In this document: piece after piece, positions 27,031 through 39,121 of the stretch
How positions within the stretch are numbered: the stretch's first letter is position 1
Layout: the number at the start of each line of letters is the position of its first letter
Assembly (NCBI RefSeq): GCF_025118155.1
Contig: NW_026251421.1
Span: 124,001 to 188,000, forward strand
Source of the DNA: Cokeromyces recurvatus
Lineage: Eukaryota > Mucoromycota > Mucoromycetes > Mucorales > Mucoraceae
DNA length: 64,000 bases
Direction of reading: 5' to 3'
Translations under genes and position numbers: made by a program
Notes under the pieces: generated by a model
Database searches by the model: none
Told to the model about the DNA's origin: nothing
What the model saw: only the letters and a program-made list of their open reading frames with translations

Positions 27031-27961
27031 AAAAAAAAAGGACGCTTTATTTTAGTCAAGCAACTTGAGCACAAAAAAAAAAAAAAAAAAAAAAAAAACT
27101 AGATTACCATTTAAAATAAAAAATTTTTGCTTTTAAAATTGTTCAAATATTCTGATACTGTAAATTAGAGCTTGCATAAATAGATGCTTAAAAAAATATA
27201 CCTTATATCCATTCCGTACACATTTTTAATGCAAATTAACTGTTGAAATTAATACTTTATTATGTGTTTGTTATTTTCATCAATTTCAACAATTTTACTA
27301 GATCTTTCAATTTTATCATGTTACCAATCATTTAACATCCTAACGCAAATGATGACTTTTTGAAATGTTAAAATTCGATCACTTATTTTGTTGCAGCAAC
27401 TTTATGAAATTAACTCTTGGATGGTTTTTCTTGATACGCCTTTATAAATAATCAGATAAGAAGCAACATATTATTAATATTTCAGTTGCCTTTTCTCCAT
27501 AAATAGATCAACTCAATCATCTTTTTCGGTGGCATCTCCATCTTTAACAATGCGATCATTTGCATAACCACATAGCATGATTACAATTTATATAATTTCA
27601 TTATCCATCATCTCTATATGATGACTTTGTTATTTTATTGCACAAATCTAACTAATAAATATGAATATTTAAAGTTTGTAGTCTTTAGGTAATTTCTATA
27701 TTTGGATGTTCATCTCTGCCCAAATTGCTTAGATCATTCTAGTGTGAAACCAAATGTCTTCCAATCAGGTTAATTGTAATTAAGCTTAATTTTAAACCAA
27801 AATAAAAGTTTTATTTTACCATTCGTTCCTTTTTCTACTTTGTTTTAAATTTAATACTTGTTATATATTATATTTATTTGTTTTTTTTTTGCGTCTCTAT
27901 CTACAATATACCAACTCTTTTGTTTTTATAAGGGAAAAAAAAAGAATTCAATTTATTTATA
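27031..27961. other. Intergenic region upstream of MFS transporter
   Basis: About 930 bp of AT-rich DNA with a run of about 26 A near 27073-27098. I see no gene. The last 150 bp, rich in T and CT, probably form the promoter and leader of the transporter at 27962. Confidence 0.5.
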
Positions 27962-29487
27962 ATGGAATACAATGAAGAGGTAACACCTCTCTTACCAAAG
28001 CCTACAACTGAAAGCTTTAAGGATCTTAAGCCTCATATTAAGCCCGTACTTGCTTCTTTCTTTATTAGTCTGGTTGCTGGTCTTAACGACGGTAGTATTG
28101 GTACCATTATCCCTCGTCTTAAGCAATACTATGAAATCCCTAATGAAACTATCTCTTTACTCTTCTTATGTTCCGCTTGTGGCTTCTTTGCCAGTGCTGG
28201 TTTAAATGGCACTATTGTACATAAATTAGGTCAGCTCAAAACCCTTTTTTTGGGTTCTACAAGCATGTTTGTTTCTTTCTTTATTTTATCATGGGGTTTC
28301 CCATTTCCTGTTATGATCTGCGTTATGCCATTTGTAGGTGGTGGTATGGCTTTATTAGATGCAGCCATGAATGTATATACAGCCAATTTGCCTCTAGCTA
28401 CTCTTATGTTGAATATTTTACATGGTAAAATATTTTTTATTTTTTATTTATTTTTTTTTTTATTTTTTTGCCACTATTTTGTATTGACCCCCCTTTTTTT
28501 TCTCATTGTTTATTATTTAGCTGTATATGGTGTAGGTGCAATGATCAGTCCATTAGTTGCCTCCTTTTTATTAAAATATGATGTCAGCTGGAAAGGCATG
28601 TATGTGTTTTTGACATTCATTGCTATCCTTAATATCATCTTTATTGCATTTGGATTTTGGAATGTTGATTTTGGTGAGGCTAAAGAAGAAGAGAGTGATA
28701 ACGATGGAGTGGATAATTACAAGGAAAATCATAAAGAACTCACCAAGAAGGCTATTTTCAATAAGGTGACCTTAATAGGTGCTACCTATATTCTCATCTA
28801 TGTAGGCGTAGAAGTTACACTAGGCGGCTGGGGTTACAGTTTCTTAAAGGAAGGTAGGCATGGCGATGAGATAGCTATGGCTGAAGTTGTATCCGGTTAT
28901 TGGGCAGGATTAGCAGCTGGAAGAGTTATCTTGGGTTATCTTTCAGGTCGATTTGGCGAAAAATTAATGATTACTTTATTTACAATGATGACAATTGGAG
29001 CTTTATTTATTATGATGGTATCTGAAAACATAATATTAGACTCAACAGGTAAAAGAATAGAATATATAAATATATATAAAATAACTGTATACTTATATGT
29101 ATGTATGTATGCATAAAAAATAGCTTTTATTAGTATTGGTCTTTTATTAGGTCCAATGTTCCCTACAACTATTTCGTTAGCTTCTAAAGCTTTGCCTAGA
29201 AGCTATCATGCTACTTCTATTGGATTTATGGCAGCGTAAAGTATAAAATACAATGACTTATTCACATATCTTTGCTAATATATATATATATGTTTTAATG
29301 GCAATCATATTATAGTTTAGGTGCAGGTGGCGCTGCTTTGTTTCCTTTCATAACAGGTCAAGTTGCTGGTAAATTAGGTATCTTGATTATGCCCATTGCT
29401 TGTATCATTATGTCTATTATCATGTTAGTTCTTTGGATTTTTATTCCTACAGACAGGCCCTTTTTTGATGCTTGTCTATGCTCGTAA
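27962..29487 (+). CDS. MFS transporter, BSC6/fucose-permease-like
   Basis: Four exons (27962-28424, 28521-29048, 29124-29235, 29316-29487) give 424 residues with about twelve hydrophobic segments. The protein starts MEYNEEVTPLLPKPTTE, a short cytosolic leader with a possible dileucine sorting signal. The first helix has the pattern FFISLVAGLNDGSIGTIIPRL typical of the fucose-permease-like branch that includes yeast Bsc6. The middle loop is acidic (EAKEEESDNDG). Later segments include GGWGYSFLKEGRHGDE, GYWAGLAAGRVILGYLSGRFGE, a motif-A-like sequence, and GPMFPTTISLASKALP. The substrate is unknown. The dileucine and the lack of a signal peptide would fit an endosomal or vacuolar location, which is inference. 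Confidence 0.85.
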
Positions 29488-29608
29488 AATCTTGTGATCT
29501 ATTATGGTGACTGCTGCATGAATTCTATATTTATTCTTAATTTAGATTTATAAAAAAAATATGCTTTCGTTCTTTTTTTTTTTTTTTTCCTCTTTTGTTT
29601 ATTTTATC

Positions 29609-30088
29609 ATGTTAAAAATAGTATCGTTTATATTTTATCTAATAGTATGGCATCTAACTTATGCCAGTATTATGGATGTTTTGACTCAGGATAAACGATT
29701 TGAAACACTTGTTGCTCATATTGAACATTTTGAGTTGATTCAGTTCATGAACGATCTTGATGGAGTTACGCTATTTACCCCCGATAATGATGCCTTTAAA
29801 AATTATGAGTTTAAAATTGATCGCTCTACTTTACTTTACCATGTCATCAAGAAAGGCATGAAAGCATCTGAATTTTATGATGGACAATTAAAGGAAACAT
29901 TTCTGGCTTCAGCAGGACATTTAAACCCAGATAGACCTGGACAACGCATAAAGTTCAATGTAAAAGAAGAGAATGTGTATTGTGGTGGAGAAGCAAAGAT
30001 TATTGAAAAGGATATTCCAGTAAATAATTCAACCTGGATCCAAGTCGTAGATCACGTTTTGCAACCACCACACCTTTTAGGTTTAAAG

Positions 30089-30131
<43 letters not shown>

Positions 30132-32134
30132 AGAAGGCCCATTATGTAATAAGACTAATACTTGTTATGAAATAGGAAATACAATCTTGGAGAGAAATAA
30201 GCCACTCTATAATCTAATGAACTTATCGAAAACAATAGATATTTTAAATCAAAAAAGGCCTTTTACAGTGTTCGTGTCGACCAAGAATGATATTTTTGAA
30301 AAGTTTAATGAAATTGAACATAATTATTTAACATCAAAATATGCGATAGAAGATTTAGCAGTCTTTTTTAATTATACAATCATTGATAAAGCTATTTTTA
30401 TGAACGAATTTACTTCTGGAAAGACAACATGTAATTTGGCTTTTGTATATATAAATATATAAATATATATATTTTATATGTACTATTTAAGTTTTAAAAT
30501 AACTTATGTATAATATCATATTTTCGTAGATAAATCTTTGTCTGGGGATTCTTTAGTTATCGTATCTGATAAAAAGTCCATGACAGTGAATGGTATACCC
30601 ATTAGGTCTACTGATATTATTGCTTCTAATGGTGTTATTCATGAGATCAGTGATACTTTCAAACCAGATATTCAATTTGATGCTAGAAAGTATCTTTATG
30701 GCATGAATAAAACATATATGATTGATTGGATAGAACAGCATAATTTGGGTTACCTTAATCATTCTTCATCAGAAAATTATACATATTTAATACCTCCATT
30801 AGAATCTGTTAATCAATCGTTGGTATCTACTCATTGGCTTAGCTATCACATTCTTGAAAAGGCCTGGCTAGAAAATAAACTACGTGATAATACCCTATTA
30901 AAAACCGAATTTAAATCAGATGATTTAGCAGGGCATCGACAACGACTTCCTGTCTATGTACAACATGAGGATATAATGACATCAGGAGGCAAATCCATTA
31001 TATTTGATAAGTCTCGTATGATTGGTGATAATGGTATATAACAAGTATATATATATATATATATTTATACGAACTTGAAATTTATATTTGTATTTATATA
31101 TATATATATTTGTAAAAGTGAGTGTGAATGGTGATGTTATTTATCAAATATCAGAGCCATTGACTATGCCTGGCAATATCTTCAAAGAGTTAGCAGTAGA
31201 TTTGGATCTGTCCACCTTTATTGCCGTCTTGTATGTTTCTGGAATTATTGAGGAAATCAAACAAGTCAGGGGGCTTACACTCTTTGTACCAACAAATAAT
31301 GCATTTACAGAACTGGGATTGGTGGCTAAATATTTAGTACATCTCTCAGCTCGTTCTCGTTTACAAGCATTACTTCGACATCATATCCTTCCTACTCCCT
31401 TATACTATCATGATTTTATAACAAAGGACTATAAGACATTAGCCAACACTACACTTCATACTCATCGTAATAAAACAGGTGTTGTTATCGGTGATAAAGG
31501 GATCATGACATCTAACAACTTATTAGTGTCAACAGGTGTCGTACATCAGATCTCTCAGGTCCAGATACCATTTGAGATTACGAATACAGATGTTTTGGTC
31601 GGTATTGAAGAAGCAAAGACAATGGTTCAAGTCCTGAAACGTGCTAATCTTTGGGAAGAGATTCAGAAATCAGATCATATTATTTTGACGCCAACCGACG
31701 AAGCCTTTGCTCATCTAGATTTAGACCGATTATTAGACGATCCTTATCAGTTGGATCGTATCGCTAGATTTCATATCGTACCACATAGATGGCAATCAGA
31801 TTGGAACAACGACTATGCAACATTATTATCAAAGGTAGATAAGATAGTATTTAAAGGTAAAAAAGATACTGGCATCATATTGAAGGTCAAACATGGGAGT
31901 GACCATGAAGTACATGTAACGGAGCTTGGTCATGTTTATGGTGGTAGTGGTGTGATGATGATAGATACAGTATTGATACCAATCAGAAGAGGATTTTTTG
32001 GACTACCCTTCTTCTGGTCAGTTGTGGTTCTGTTAACCCTATTAGTTTTAATGAGTGCCCTATTAGGAGTGGTAGGATTTTTTGCATATAAAATATATCA
32101 TCGAAGAAGATTAGGATATCGACCCATTTATTAG
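29609..32134 (+). CDS. Multi-fasciclin (FAS1) domain, single-pass membrane protein
   Basis: Four exons (29609-30080, 30176-30430, 30530-31033, 31119-32134) give 748 residues. I chose the ATG at 29609 because it opens a good signal peptide (MLKIVSFIFYLIVWHLTYA); the upstream in-frame ATG at 29561 would add a poly-Phe stretch. About four FAS1 modules follow. The conserved H1-type phrases are DGVTLFTPDNDAF, RPFTVFVSTKNDIF, RGLTLFVPTNNAF and SDHIILTPTDEAF. H2-like ends are HVLQPPHL, GVIHEISDTF, GVVHQISQV and DTVLIP; the second module is the most divergent. A C-terminal membrane helix (SVVVLLTLLVLMSALLGVVG) and a short basic tail follow. Such proteins mediate adhesion or act at vacuolar or cell-surface membranes; yeast YLR001C is a comparable fasciclin protein. 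Intron 1 carries a run of about 38 A. Confidence 0.88.
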
Positions 32135-32939
32135 CAAAATAATGATATTCATTCTTCATTTCCCATTTATTTATTTTTCACCTATATAAGCAAATATATA
32201 TATATATATTCTTTTAATTGAAATTAACAAATATATTGTATGATATTCCTTTTTTTTTCCCCCAAGTGTACAGATTTATATGGAATGTATATTTTATTAA
32301 ACAGTATTACTTTTTATAATACATATTTCTTAAAACCATATTGCGATATGTAGAGAAGAAGTCAATTATAACGATATATTAAATTTAAGGCAGTAGTAGT
32401 TTAACCTTTCAATTATATTACTCAATTGATTATTTATGATAATACACTTTTTCTTTCTTTCTGTATATGAATTCTTTACCCTAAACTCTAAGGTACTAGT
32501 CGCTTACTGCCTCCTTCTATATGATCTTATCATTCAGATTGAAGTTTTTATCCCTCCCATCCCTCCCAACAATTAGACACATTTTTGTATTGATAATCGA
32601 ATACTTGAGATAGCCCCTATTCTTGATTTTTACTCATATCCCATTCTTGTAGTAAAATACTTGTACTATCTTAGTCAAATTTGTATATTTCTATTATATA
32701 CATTCCAAATGAACACATAAACAAATTATTATTGCTTAATCATATATTTTATTTTATTTTAAAAAAGAAAAGGAATTTAGTTTTCTATTCTATCTAGGGT
32801 ACTATAATTGAAATATTAAGTTAAAAAGAAAAAACAAATGGGAAGAGGAGGGAGTAGGGAAAGAGATGTGTGTGTGTGTGTATGTGAAGGACATAAGATA
32901 AAAACTAAATGAATTATTTTATTTTTTTTCCCATTCTAT
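32135..32939. other. Intergenic region between convergent genes
   Basis: About 800 bp between the 3' ends of the fasciclin gene (plus) and the dehydrogenase-like gene (minus). It holds TA repeats, a TG repeat near 32869-32884 and A/T tracts. No gene or RNA was recognised. Confidence 0.55.
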
Positions 32940-33584
32940 TTAACTGTTTAGTGCCGCCTTATCTGTCAAGACCTTGAGTGCCTTTTCATTATAGATACGT
33001 GAAATCATTACAATCTCGTTACTTTCATCACTGCTTACCAACAGACGACCAAAGTGGTCAACAGCCAAGCCAAATGGGGTAAAACAGGCCCCATGAGTAC
33101 ACTGACTGCTACTCAAGATGACTTCAGGAGTATGTTTATCCCATCTGGGGTTATGTCCTACATCATCAAAGGGCAAATGAACAACATTGCCTGAACCATG
33201 ATTGGCCAAGATGGGAGTATCTGTCCAATTACAAGGTAGACCCACAGAGGTAGCTCCTGTTTTCAAATCACCAACAGAGCAAAATTGACCCATAAAGAAA
33301 TGAACACTTGAGGCTATCGAGTTGGGTGGTAAGGGAACAGCGGGTGGAAGATTGTTAGCATGTTGTTGACAATAGTCATCATTGATAGAATCACTCATGA
33401 AATCTGGATGCGCCCATTGACGTCCCCTATTGTCAGAGGATGTAAATTTATATTCTGTCATACAGTATGGGAAACCATAGTTCGTATTAGGAGTTTCATA
33501 TACATTGAGTTCTTCAGCAATACCAGATGCAAGATCTAATGCGTACATACATACAAAAAAAAAAAAGTTCAGACTTATAAATAA

Positions 33585-33621
<37 letters not shown>

Positions 33622-34438
33622 TACTTTCACTAGCGCTAATATCAGCTCGCTTAATTTCACCATTGACGAGGGATACACCATTAATACCCCATAATCTAGA
33701 TTGAGCATCCAACCCCAAAAGTCCTTGTGTATTAGTTCCATAAGCGTAAATTTCACCATCTCTTTCAAAATCAAAACCTTCCACAGGAAGAAATCTAACA
33801 TTAAATCTCTTGATAACATCACCACGAGCTACATAAGCATGTCCAAGGAGGTCAATAGTCAAATCAATGGCCTCAGTACCCGTATTATGAATAACCTCAA
33901 CACCTTCACTTAAAGGACTATGTTGCCCATCACTATAAGTAAAGGCCATGACAGATTCTTGACCAACAACATAAAGACGATTACGAAAGAGAGCCATGGA
34001 TTGAACTTGACCTTCATAGATGAGCTGAATATCAGAGTTACCACATTTATCCATTCGTACTGAATGAATACCAGTAGGAGAGGAGACCAAGAGATGATTC
34101 GTGTAATCAATCAAGAGCTTACGAGGGGAGTTGATTTGATTAGTCAGGATAATAAAGTCATAACCTTTCAAAACCTGAAGCGTATGAGCAGATTGAATGA
34201 GTTGCTTGGGTTTACAGAGTGGCTGATCTTGAGTAGTCGAAACGAGCAAAGGAAGATCAGCAGAGGCATCAGGGACAAGAATGTTAGTAGCACCGACATA
34301 CAATGCACCGGGGACTGGTGGTGGTTCGTTCGTATCAGCATCGTTCATATTATCACCATCACGACGAAATAATATTCTAGGATCAACCGCTAAAATCAAC
34401 GGTACGAAAAGAAAAAAAATAAATGATTTGAATACCAT
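32940..34438 (-). CDS. Secreted beta-propeller, quinoprotein glucose/sorbosone dehydrogenase-like
   Basis: Two exons, 33625-34438 and 32940-33535, give 469 residues. A signal peptide (MVFKSFIFFLFVPLILAVD) is followed by a dibasic RR site. Propeller-type strand repeats follow, such as SPRKLLIDYTNHLLVSSPTGI and TEAIDLTIDLLGHAYVARGDV. The second half has NTNYGFPYCMTEYKF, DDYCQQHANNLPPAVPLPP and FTPFGLAVDHFGRLLVSSD. These are landmarks of the fungal pyrroloquinoline-quinone-dependent sugar dehydrogenase-like family, including the DDYC...NN(L/V)PP segment. Several cysteines suggest disulfides in a secreted protein. Cofactor residues cannot be checked without an alignment, so catalytic activity is not certain. 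A TA repeat fills the intron. Confidence 0.78.
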
Positions 34439-34641
34439 TTAATAAAAGAATGAAGAAAAGAAAAATGGAAAATAATAGATATCTAAACGAAAGGAATTTA
34501 TGATGATTCGAGCTGGAAAATTATGCTTTGAAAATGATAAATGAACAAAATAGGAATTAAAACTCAGTTGTCGTCAACATTTAAAGCAATTATCATTTTT
34601 ACCATTTATTTTCAAAAAAAGAAAAAAAAAACCAAAAAGAA

Positions 34642-35509
34642 ATGGACACCATTTTAAAATTAACTCTAGAAAAGAACTTTATTGAACTTGTCAACACATG
34701 TGAGCAACTAGAGATTCAGGTATACTGTTATATATAAAGTTTTTTTTTTCTTTTTCCTTTGTTTATAATTCTTATATTGTTGTATATGTTTTGTCTAAAC
34801 ATATAAGAGTGCAGCCGATACTTCCTTGGATCTTTCATACATTTACCCCATTTATCTAGCAAGTTATATATTAATTCACGATCTGTAAGCTTATTTTTTT
34901 GTTTAAAGGCATATATATATAATAATTTTATATTTTCTATTAGTCAATCAGCACGGTATCTTCATAAAAGAATCTTGATCAACAATGCATCATCTCCTGA
35001 AATAGATGCCATTTGGCGTGTTATTGTTGATGTAATAAAAAAGAATTACCAACAATTATACAAGGATCTTGATGATTATTCGTGGTCAGAAATAATGCAA
35101 CTTCTAATTGAGCATATTAAACAAGATGTAAGAGAAGAATCATTTCAGTTGATTTCAAATATTTATACATCCATTGAATTATCGCAAGCGTCAACTTATT
35201 TTGGTCTCTCAGACAAAGAAGTCTTAAATGGTGAGACTTTTAAAATTTCATTTCTTTCTAATAAAAAAAAAAAACTGATAAATATAACCGTTCAATTATG
35301 ATAGAATTAACAGCAAGAGGATGGAGTTATAATGAATCAACTCAAATATTATATCCTATCAAACCATGTAAGCAATAATATATTATTATTATTATTGTTC
35401 TAAATAGATTCCTTCTATTTATATTATAGCTTCAGTCTCTAAAAAAATAATCAATACAGATAATTTCGAAAAGATAGCAGATATCATATTAAATCTTGAA
35501 AAGTTTTAA
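34642..35509 (+). CDS. CSN8: COP9 signalosome subunit 8 (CSN8/PSMD8/eIF3k domain)
   Basis: CSN8 is the smallest PCI-type subunit of the COP9 signalosome, which removes Nedd8 from cullin ubiquitin ligases. Five exons (34642-34719, 34808-34884, 34944-35230, 35305-35367, 35430-35509) give 194 residues, close to the family norm. The segment LQSARYLHKRI is followed by IDAIWRVIVDVIKKNYQQLY, DYSWSEIMQLLIEHIKQDVR and TSIELSQASTYFGLSDKEV. The last includes the winged-helix start, and then comes the terminal LTARGWSYNESTQILYPIKP. The order and wording match CSN8 better than the related proteasome subunit Rpn12 or eIF3k. The gene ends 94 bp from the end of the convergent transporter gene. Confidence 0.88.
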
Positions 35510-35603
35510 TAAAGAGGAGAAGGAAAAAGATGAAGGGTATGCATATATTACAAAACTAAGTATCCTTATTTTGTTTTTTTTTTCTGGTTTTTTTTTCCCA
35601 GTA

Positions 35604-37501
35604 TTATTTTTTTTCATCTTGTTGACCTTCGATATCAAATGCAAGTCGTTTTAAGTCACCTTTAAGCAAAACAGTTGGTAATGAACCAACACAAACGATG
35701 ACAGCAACAATTATCATGGATGTTTTCATATTATTAGGCGGATTTGCTTCTGGACCTGCACGAAATGAATCAATGATGACACAAAAGATAAGCATCGATA
35801 AGGATGAAATAGCCCATAAAAGTGAAGAGGATATAGATTCAGGAACAGGATATGAAACTATATAATATATAGATTATTAGATTATATATAATGTATTGAA
35901 AATGAATACTATAACTTATTACTTTCACAAGCAAATTCGACATGCAATGGAAACAGGGCATACGAGAAAAATCCAGAAAGAATACAAACCATCAAGATTA
36001 TACTGAATGCATTTGGAATTACTAAGAGGGGTAATAAAATAAAGGTATAGTCTTGTTTAATAATGAATGTTTTTTTTAAAAAAAAAACTATGAGATTTAC
36101 TTTCAAAGATAAACATAATATATGTAAATGCCATGAGCGGTGTAAATACTTTAATAAGTAATAGATGTTGCCCTGTTTTACCTGCCCAATAACCTGAGAA
36201 GAGGCCACCCAAAAACCCGGCCAAAGTAATAGATGCCGCACAGTAACCTGATTCATGATCTGTATAACCAAATGGGATGATAGCTTCCATAATGAATGTA
36301 GACATAGAGAAGGCCATACCGGCATTAATAGCGCATAAAAAGGCACAAATCCAAAAGGATGTGTTGACGAAAAGTGTTTTAATACCTATCCAAACCTGTA
36401 GACGGCCTTGATTAGCAGATGGTGAACAGGGAATTCTCGGTAGGCTAGGCAAGAAGAAAGAAGGAATAGCGACTCCAGTAGAAATGATGGCAACAATGAG
36501 TAATGTTTGAGGGACATCTTCAGGGGTATTAGAGAGTTTGGGCATCATGAGAGGGGAAAGTATCATGCCTAACGATAAAGCTATTAATATATGTATATAT
36601 ATGCATATATATACAGATAGGGAGAGAGAGAGAGAGAGGATTTTAATTGGCATAAATGGAAAAAGTAATATAACTTCTATTACTTGTTAATGTATTGGCC
36701 AATCCTCTATGTTTAGGTGCAAACCATAGTGAAGCGAACTATGTATCATATATTAAATGGTATAAAAAAATTATTAAACATGATAGTGTATAATATATTG
36801 ATGTACCTTTGCTGCGATGCTAGTAAATAATAAAATATATTAATATATTATAAATATACATGTATTTATTTAAATTATTACTTATAAATAAAAGGGCCGC
36901 CTATACTAGCAATGACTTGCCCAATTATCATGACAATATATCTATTATGTTTAGGAACAATGATCGCCAAACAACGGATCCAGCAACCTATTAAGTTAGT
37001 GATACTTGCAAACATAATCTGTATATGTATATAAATATATAAGCAACATATTTTCAAAAAAATAAAAAAAAATAAAAAAAAATAAAAAAAAATAAAAAAA
37101 TAAATAAATATATAAAATAAAATAAACTTTTCTATATAAATAAGTATATTTACATTCTTTTTGAGACTAAATCGTTCATAAGACCATAGAGTGATTAGAG
37201 AAAAAACAGTATTAACAATGGCAGCTACGTTTGATAACCAATTGAGTAGTGTAAAATCGACCTGGAGCCAAGCAGACATGGACGTGGGAGAAGATGCACC
37301 TGTCATCCACATTAAGGCACAGGCACAATTAATAAGCATAATACTAATTACTTGTAACCAGGCTACCCAAGTTGTACCATAGACTGGCGTTTGAGTTTTT
37401 TGATGTGGAGCATCTTTGAACTTATCAATTGAGATATCTGAATCATAAATTGAAGGTAATTCTGGAATATTATCATTTTTTGCTACCAAAAAAGAAGACA
37501 T
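35604..37501 (-). CDS. MFS transporter of the FLVCR (heme/choline transporter) type
   Basis: Seven exons on the minus strand (37154-37501, 36882-37018, 36807-36819, 36684-36738, 36101-36580, 35923-36021, 35604-35857) give 461 residues with about twelve membrane segments. The second exon ends FIY. A 13-nt exon flanked by AG and GT then restores phase and gives NIAAKFASLWFAPKHRGLAN, matching the conserved FLVCR-family stretch around an (A)AKxAAxWFxxxxR motif. Later come SLGMILSP and SYPVPESISSSLLW, the family's YPV(G/P)E signature in helix 10 or 11. Members move heme, choline or related compounds across the plasma membrane or organelles; the substrate here is not predictable. A TG repeat of 33 nt lies just upstream of the start codon. 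Confidence 0.85.
36807..36819 (-). other. 13-nt micro-exon
   Basis: On the minus strand the sequence is TAG|CATCGCAGCAAAG|GTAC. It is placed between exon 2 (ending in phase 2) and exon 4 (starting in phase 0). Without it the frame breaks and the conserved AAK residues are missing. The flanking introns are 62 nt and 68 nt. Confidence 0.8.
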
Positions 37502-37504
37502 AAT

Positions 37505-37506
37505 GC

Positions 37507-37562
<56 letters not shown>
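37505..37562 (+). repeat. TA/TG microsatellite
   Basis: About 24 nt of TA repeat are followed by about 33 nt of TG repeat, starting three bases upstream of the transporter start codon on the opposite strand. It therefore lies in the leader or promoter. It has Z-DNA-forming potential and is likely to vary in length. Confidence 0.9.
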
Positions 37563-37563
<1 letters not shown>

Positions 37564-37894
37564 GTATATATACGAAAGATAGAAACAAAACAAAACAAAA
37601 AAAAAAAAAAAGAGAGATTAAAGTTAAATTAAAATCATTTATTGAACTTAAGAAAGACTATATTATAATATACACTATAAAAACAGTACTTTCTGATAAG
37701 GAGAAGGAACTGTATAATCCCCTTCTTTTTTTATGCTTTATCAGTTTTTATTTACATCTGGTTGAATCTGATCATTTCTTTATATATAAAATAACAATTC
37801 ATGTATATATTTCCATTTTATGCTATAGTTCCATATTACAAAAAAAAAAAAAGAGGCTTACGATAAAATACGGAATAGATATTTATATGTATTA
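37563..37894. other. Intergenic region left of the inverted-repeat element
   Basis: About 330 bp of AT-rich sequence with two A-runs and no gene recognised. It ends with the TA dinucleotide at 37893-37894 that abuts the inverted repeat. Confidence 0.5.
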
Positions 37895-37917
37895 CAGCTG
37901 AAGAAAATAGGTTGGGC

Positions 37918-37980
<63 letters not shown>

Positions 37981-38593
37981 GGCCAGCGATATTGAAAATG
38001 GGACACTTTTTTGAAAATGAATCAGTGCTGTGATGGAACGTAAAGAGAAAATAAAAGAGAAAGAAAAGAAGAGAGAAAGAGAACAAAAGGAAGTATAGTT
38101 TGAGACTGTTTTTATTCAATTAAAAATAAAGAATAAAAATTGAAGGTTAAAAGAAAGTTAAAGATTATTTTATGTCTACACAACTGCTTGTATTTATATT
38201 AATGACTCCTGAATCAAAGAAATAAAAAAGATAAGTCATGAAACAGTGTTAGTATTCAGATATACATCTTGTTGATTCAAGAGACTGATCTATGGATTAT
38301 CTATTGAGTGTTATAATGATCTGATTAAGTTTTAAATAAAAAAATTTATTGTTTGATCTGAGTATATGTTCCTGGTGTCTATTTTAGTGGATCAAAGACG
38401 ACCTGAATCCTTTATCAAAGTTATAAAAATAAATATTTAGAAATGATACGATGTCAATAAGTTTTATATTATTTACAAGATGTTATATACAGAGTTTTAT
38501 TTCATATCCAGGCTTATATTTTATCCTGTATTATATAATTCATCTACTACAATATTACTTATGATTATATCCAGAGCTTGTTCTATAACAAAT
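37895..38593 (+). repeat. Left long terminal inverted repeat
   Basis: This 699 bp arm matches the right arm almost base for base outside the A-tract. It has a run of 56 A at 37922-37977 flanked on each side by TTGGGCCAGC. Compared with the right arm it lacks about 30 bp between two GATGTC repeats near 38450, consistent with slippage deletion. It differs by scattered substitutions near its inner end. An open frame on the minus strand here (37892-38119) is matched by one in the right arm and consists mainly of low-complexity residues, so I do not call it a gene. Confidence 0.88.
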
Positions 38594-39121
38594 GCTTTAA
38601 AAATGGAAAAGCCTACAAAATTTGGGAAACTTATTTTGAAACAGGACAAGGATATTTGCAAGAGGACCTTTTTGTCTGGTGAACTTTGTCCAGTACACTC
38701 GTTTCAACACCAAAGGGCGTTTTTTTTTTTCCAAAGGTCCATTTTTTAAAATCTCAGGCTATCGTGTCCTCTATAGTATTTTTGATTACATTTGAGAAGA
38801 CTATAAAGTTTCTGAGAATTATATTTTATTTTTGGGAAGTCTCCAAAAAAAAAAAAAAAAAAAAAAAAAATTGAGAGAAAACAGAGAGCTTTTTAGAAAC
38901 TAAGTTTTTTAACGATTTCCTTTCTTCTAGGTTCAACATCTTTAAATAAAAATGGACTACGTTAAGAATTCCCATTTTTTCTTTTTTAGCCAATTAAACT
39001 TCTGTATTCTAGTCCAACTGGTCCATCTGGTCCATTTTCTCTCAACTGGTCCAACTGGTCCAACTGAATCAACTGGATCATCAACTGGATCAACTGGTCC
39101 GTTTCTTCTCTTTCAGCTTAA
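38594..39121 (+). promoter_or_regulatory. Upstream region of the recombinase-like gene with short tandem repeats
   Basis: This is non-coding space between the left inverted repeat and the gene at 39122. It has an A-run near 38845-38870. At 39014-39104 is an array of imperfect units built on CAACTGGTCC / TCAACTGGATCA. A TAGCCAATTAAACTTCTGTATT block at 38989-39010 (quoted here only up to 20 bases as TAGCCAATTAAACTTCTGTA) is also found upstream of the inverted paralogue at 41200, so the promoter regions are homologous as well. Confidence 0.5.

Noticed and set aside
29561..29608. Upstream ATG at 29561 as the start of the fasciclin protein
   Set aside because: It would add a Phe run coded by poly-T ahead of a good signal peptide that begins at 29609.
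37892..38119. Open frame on the minus strand repeated on the plus strand at 45161-45391
   Set aside because: Both are the same low-complexity stretch in the two inverted-repeat arms, with a Phe run from the homopolymer. There is no family resemblance and no splice context.
38686..38874. Open frames just inside the left inverted repeat
   Set aside because: Short, overlapping, and partly coded by the T and A runs.
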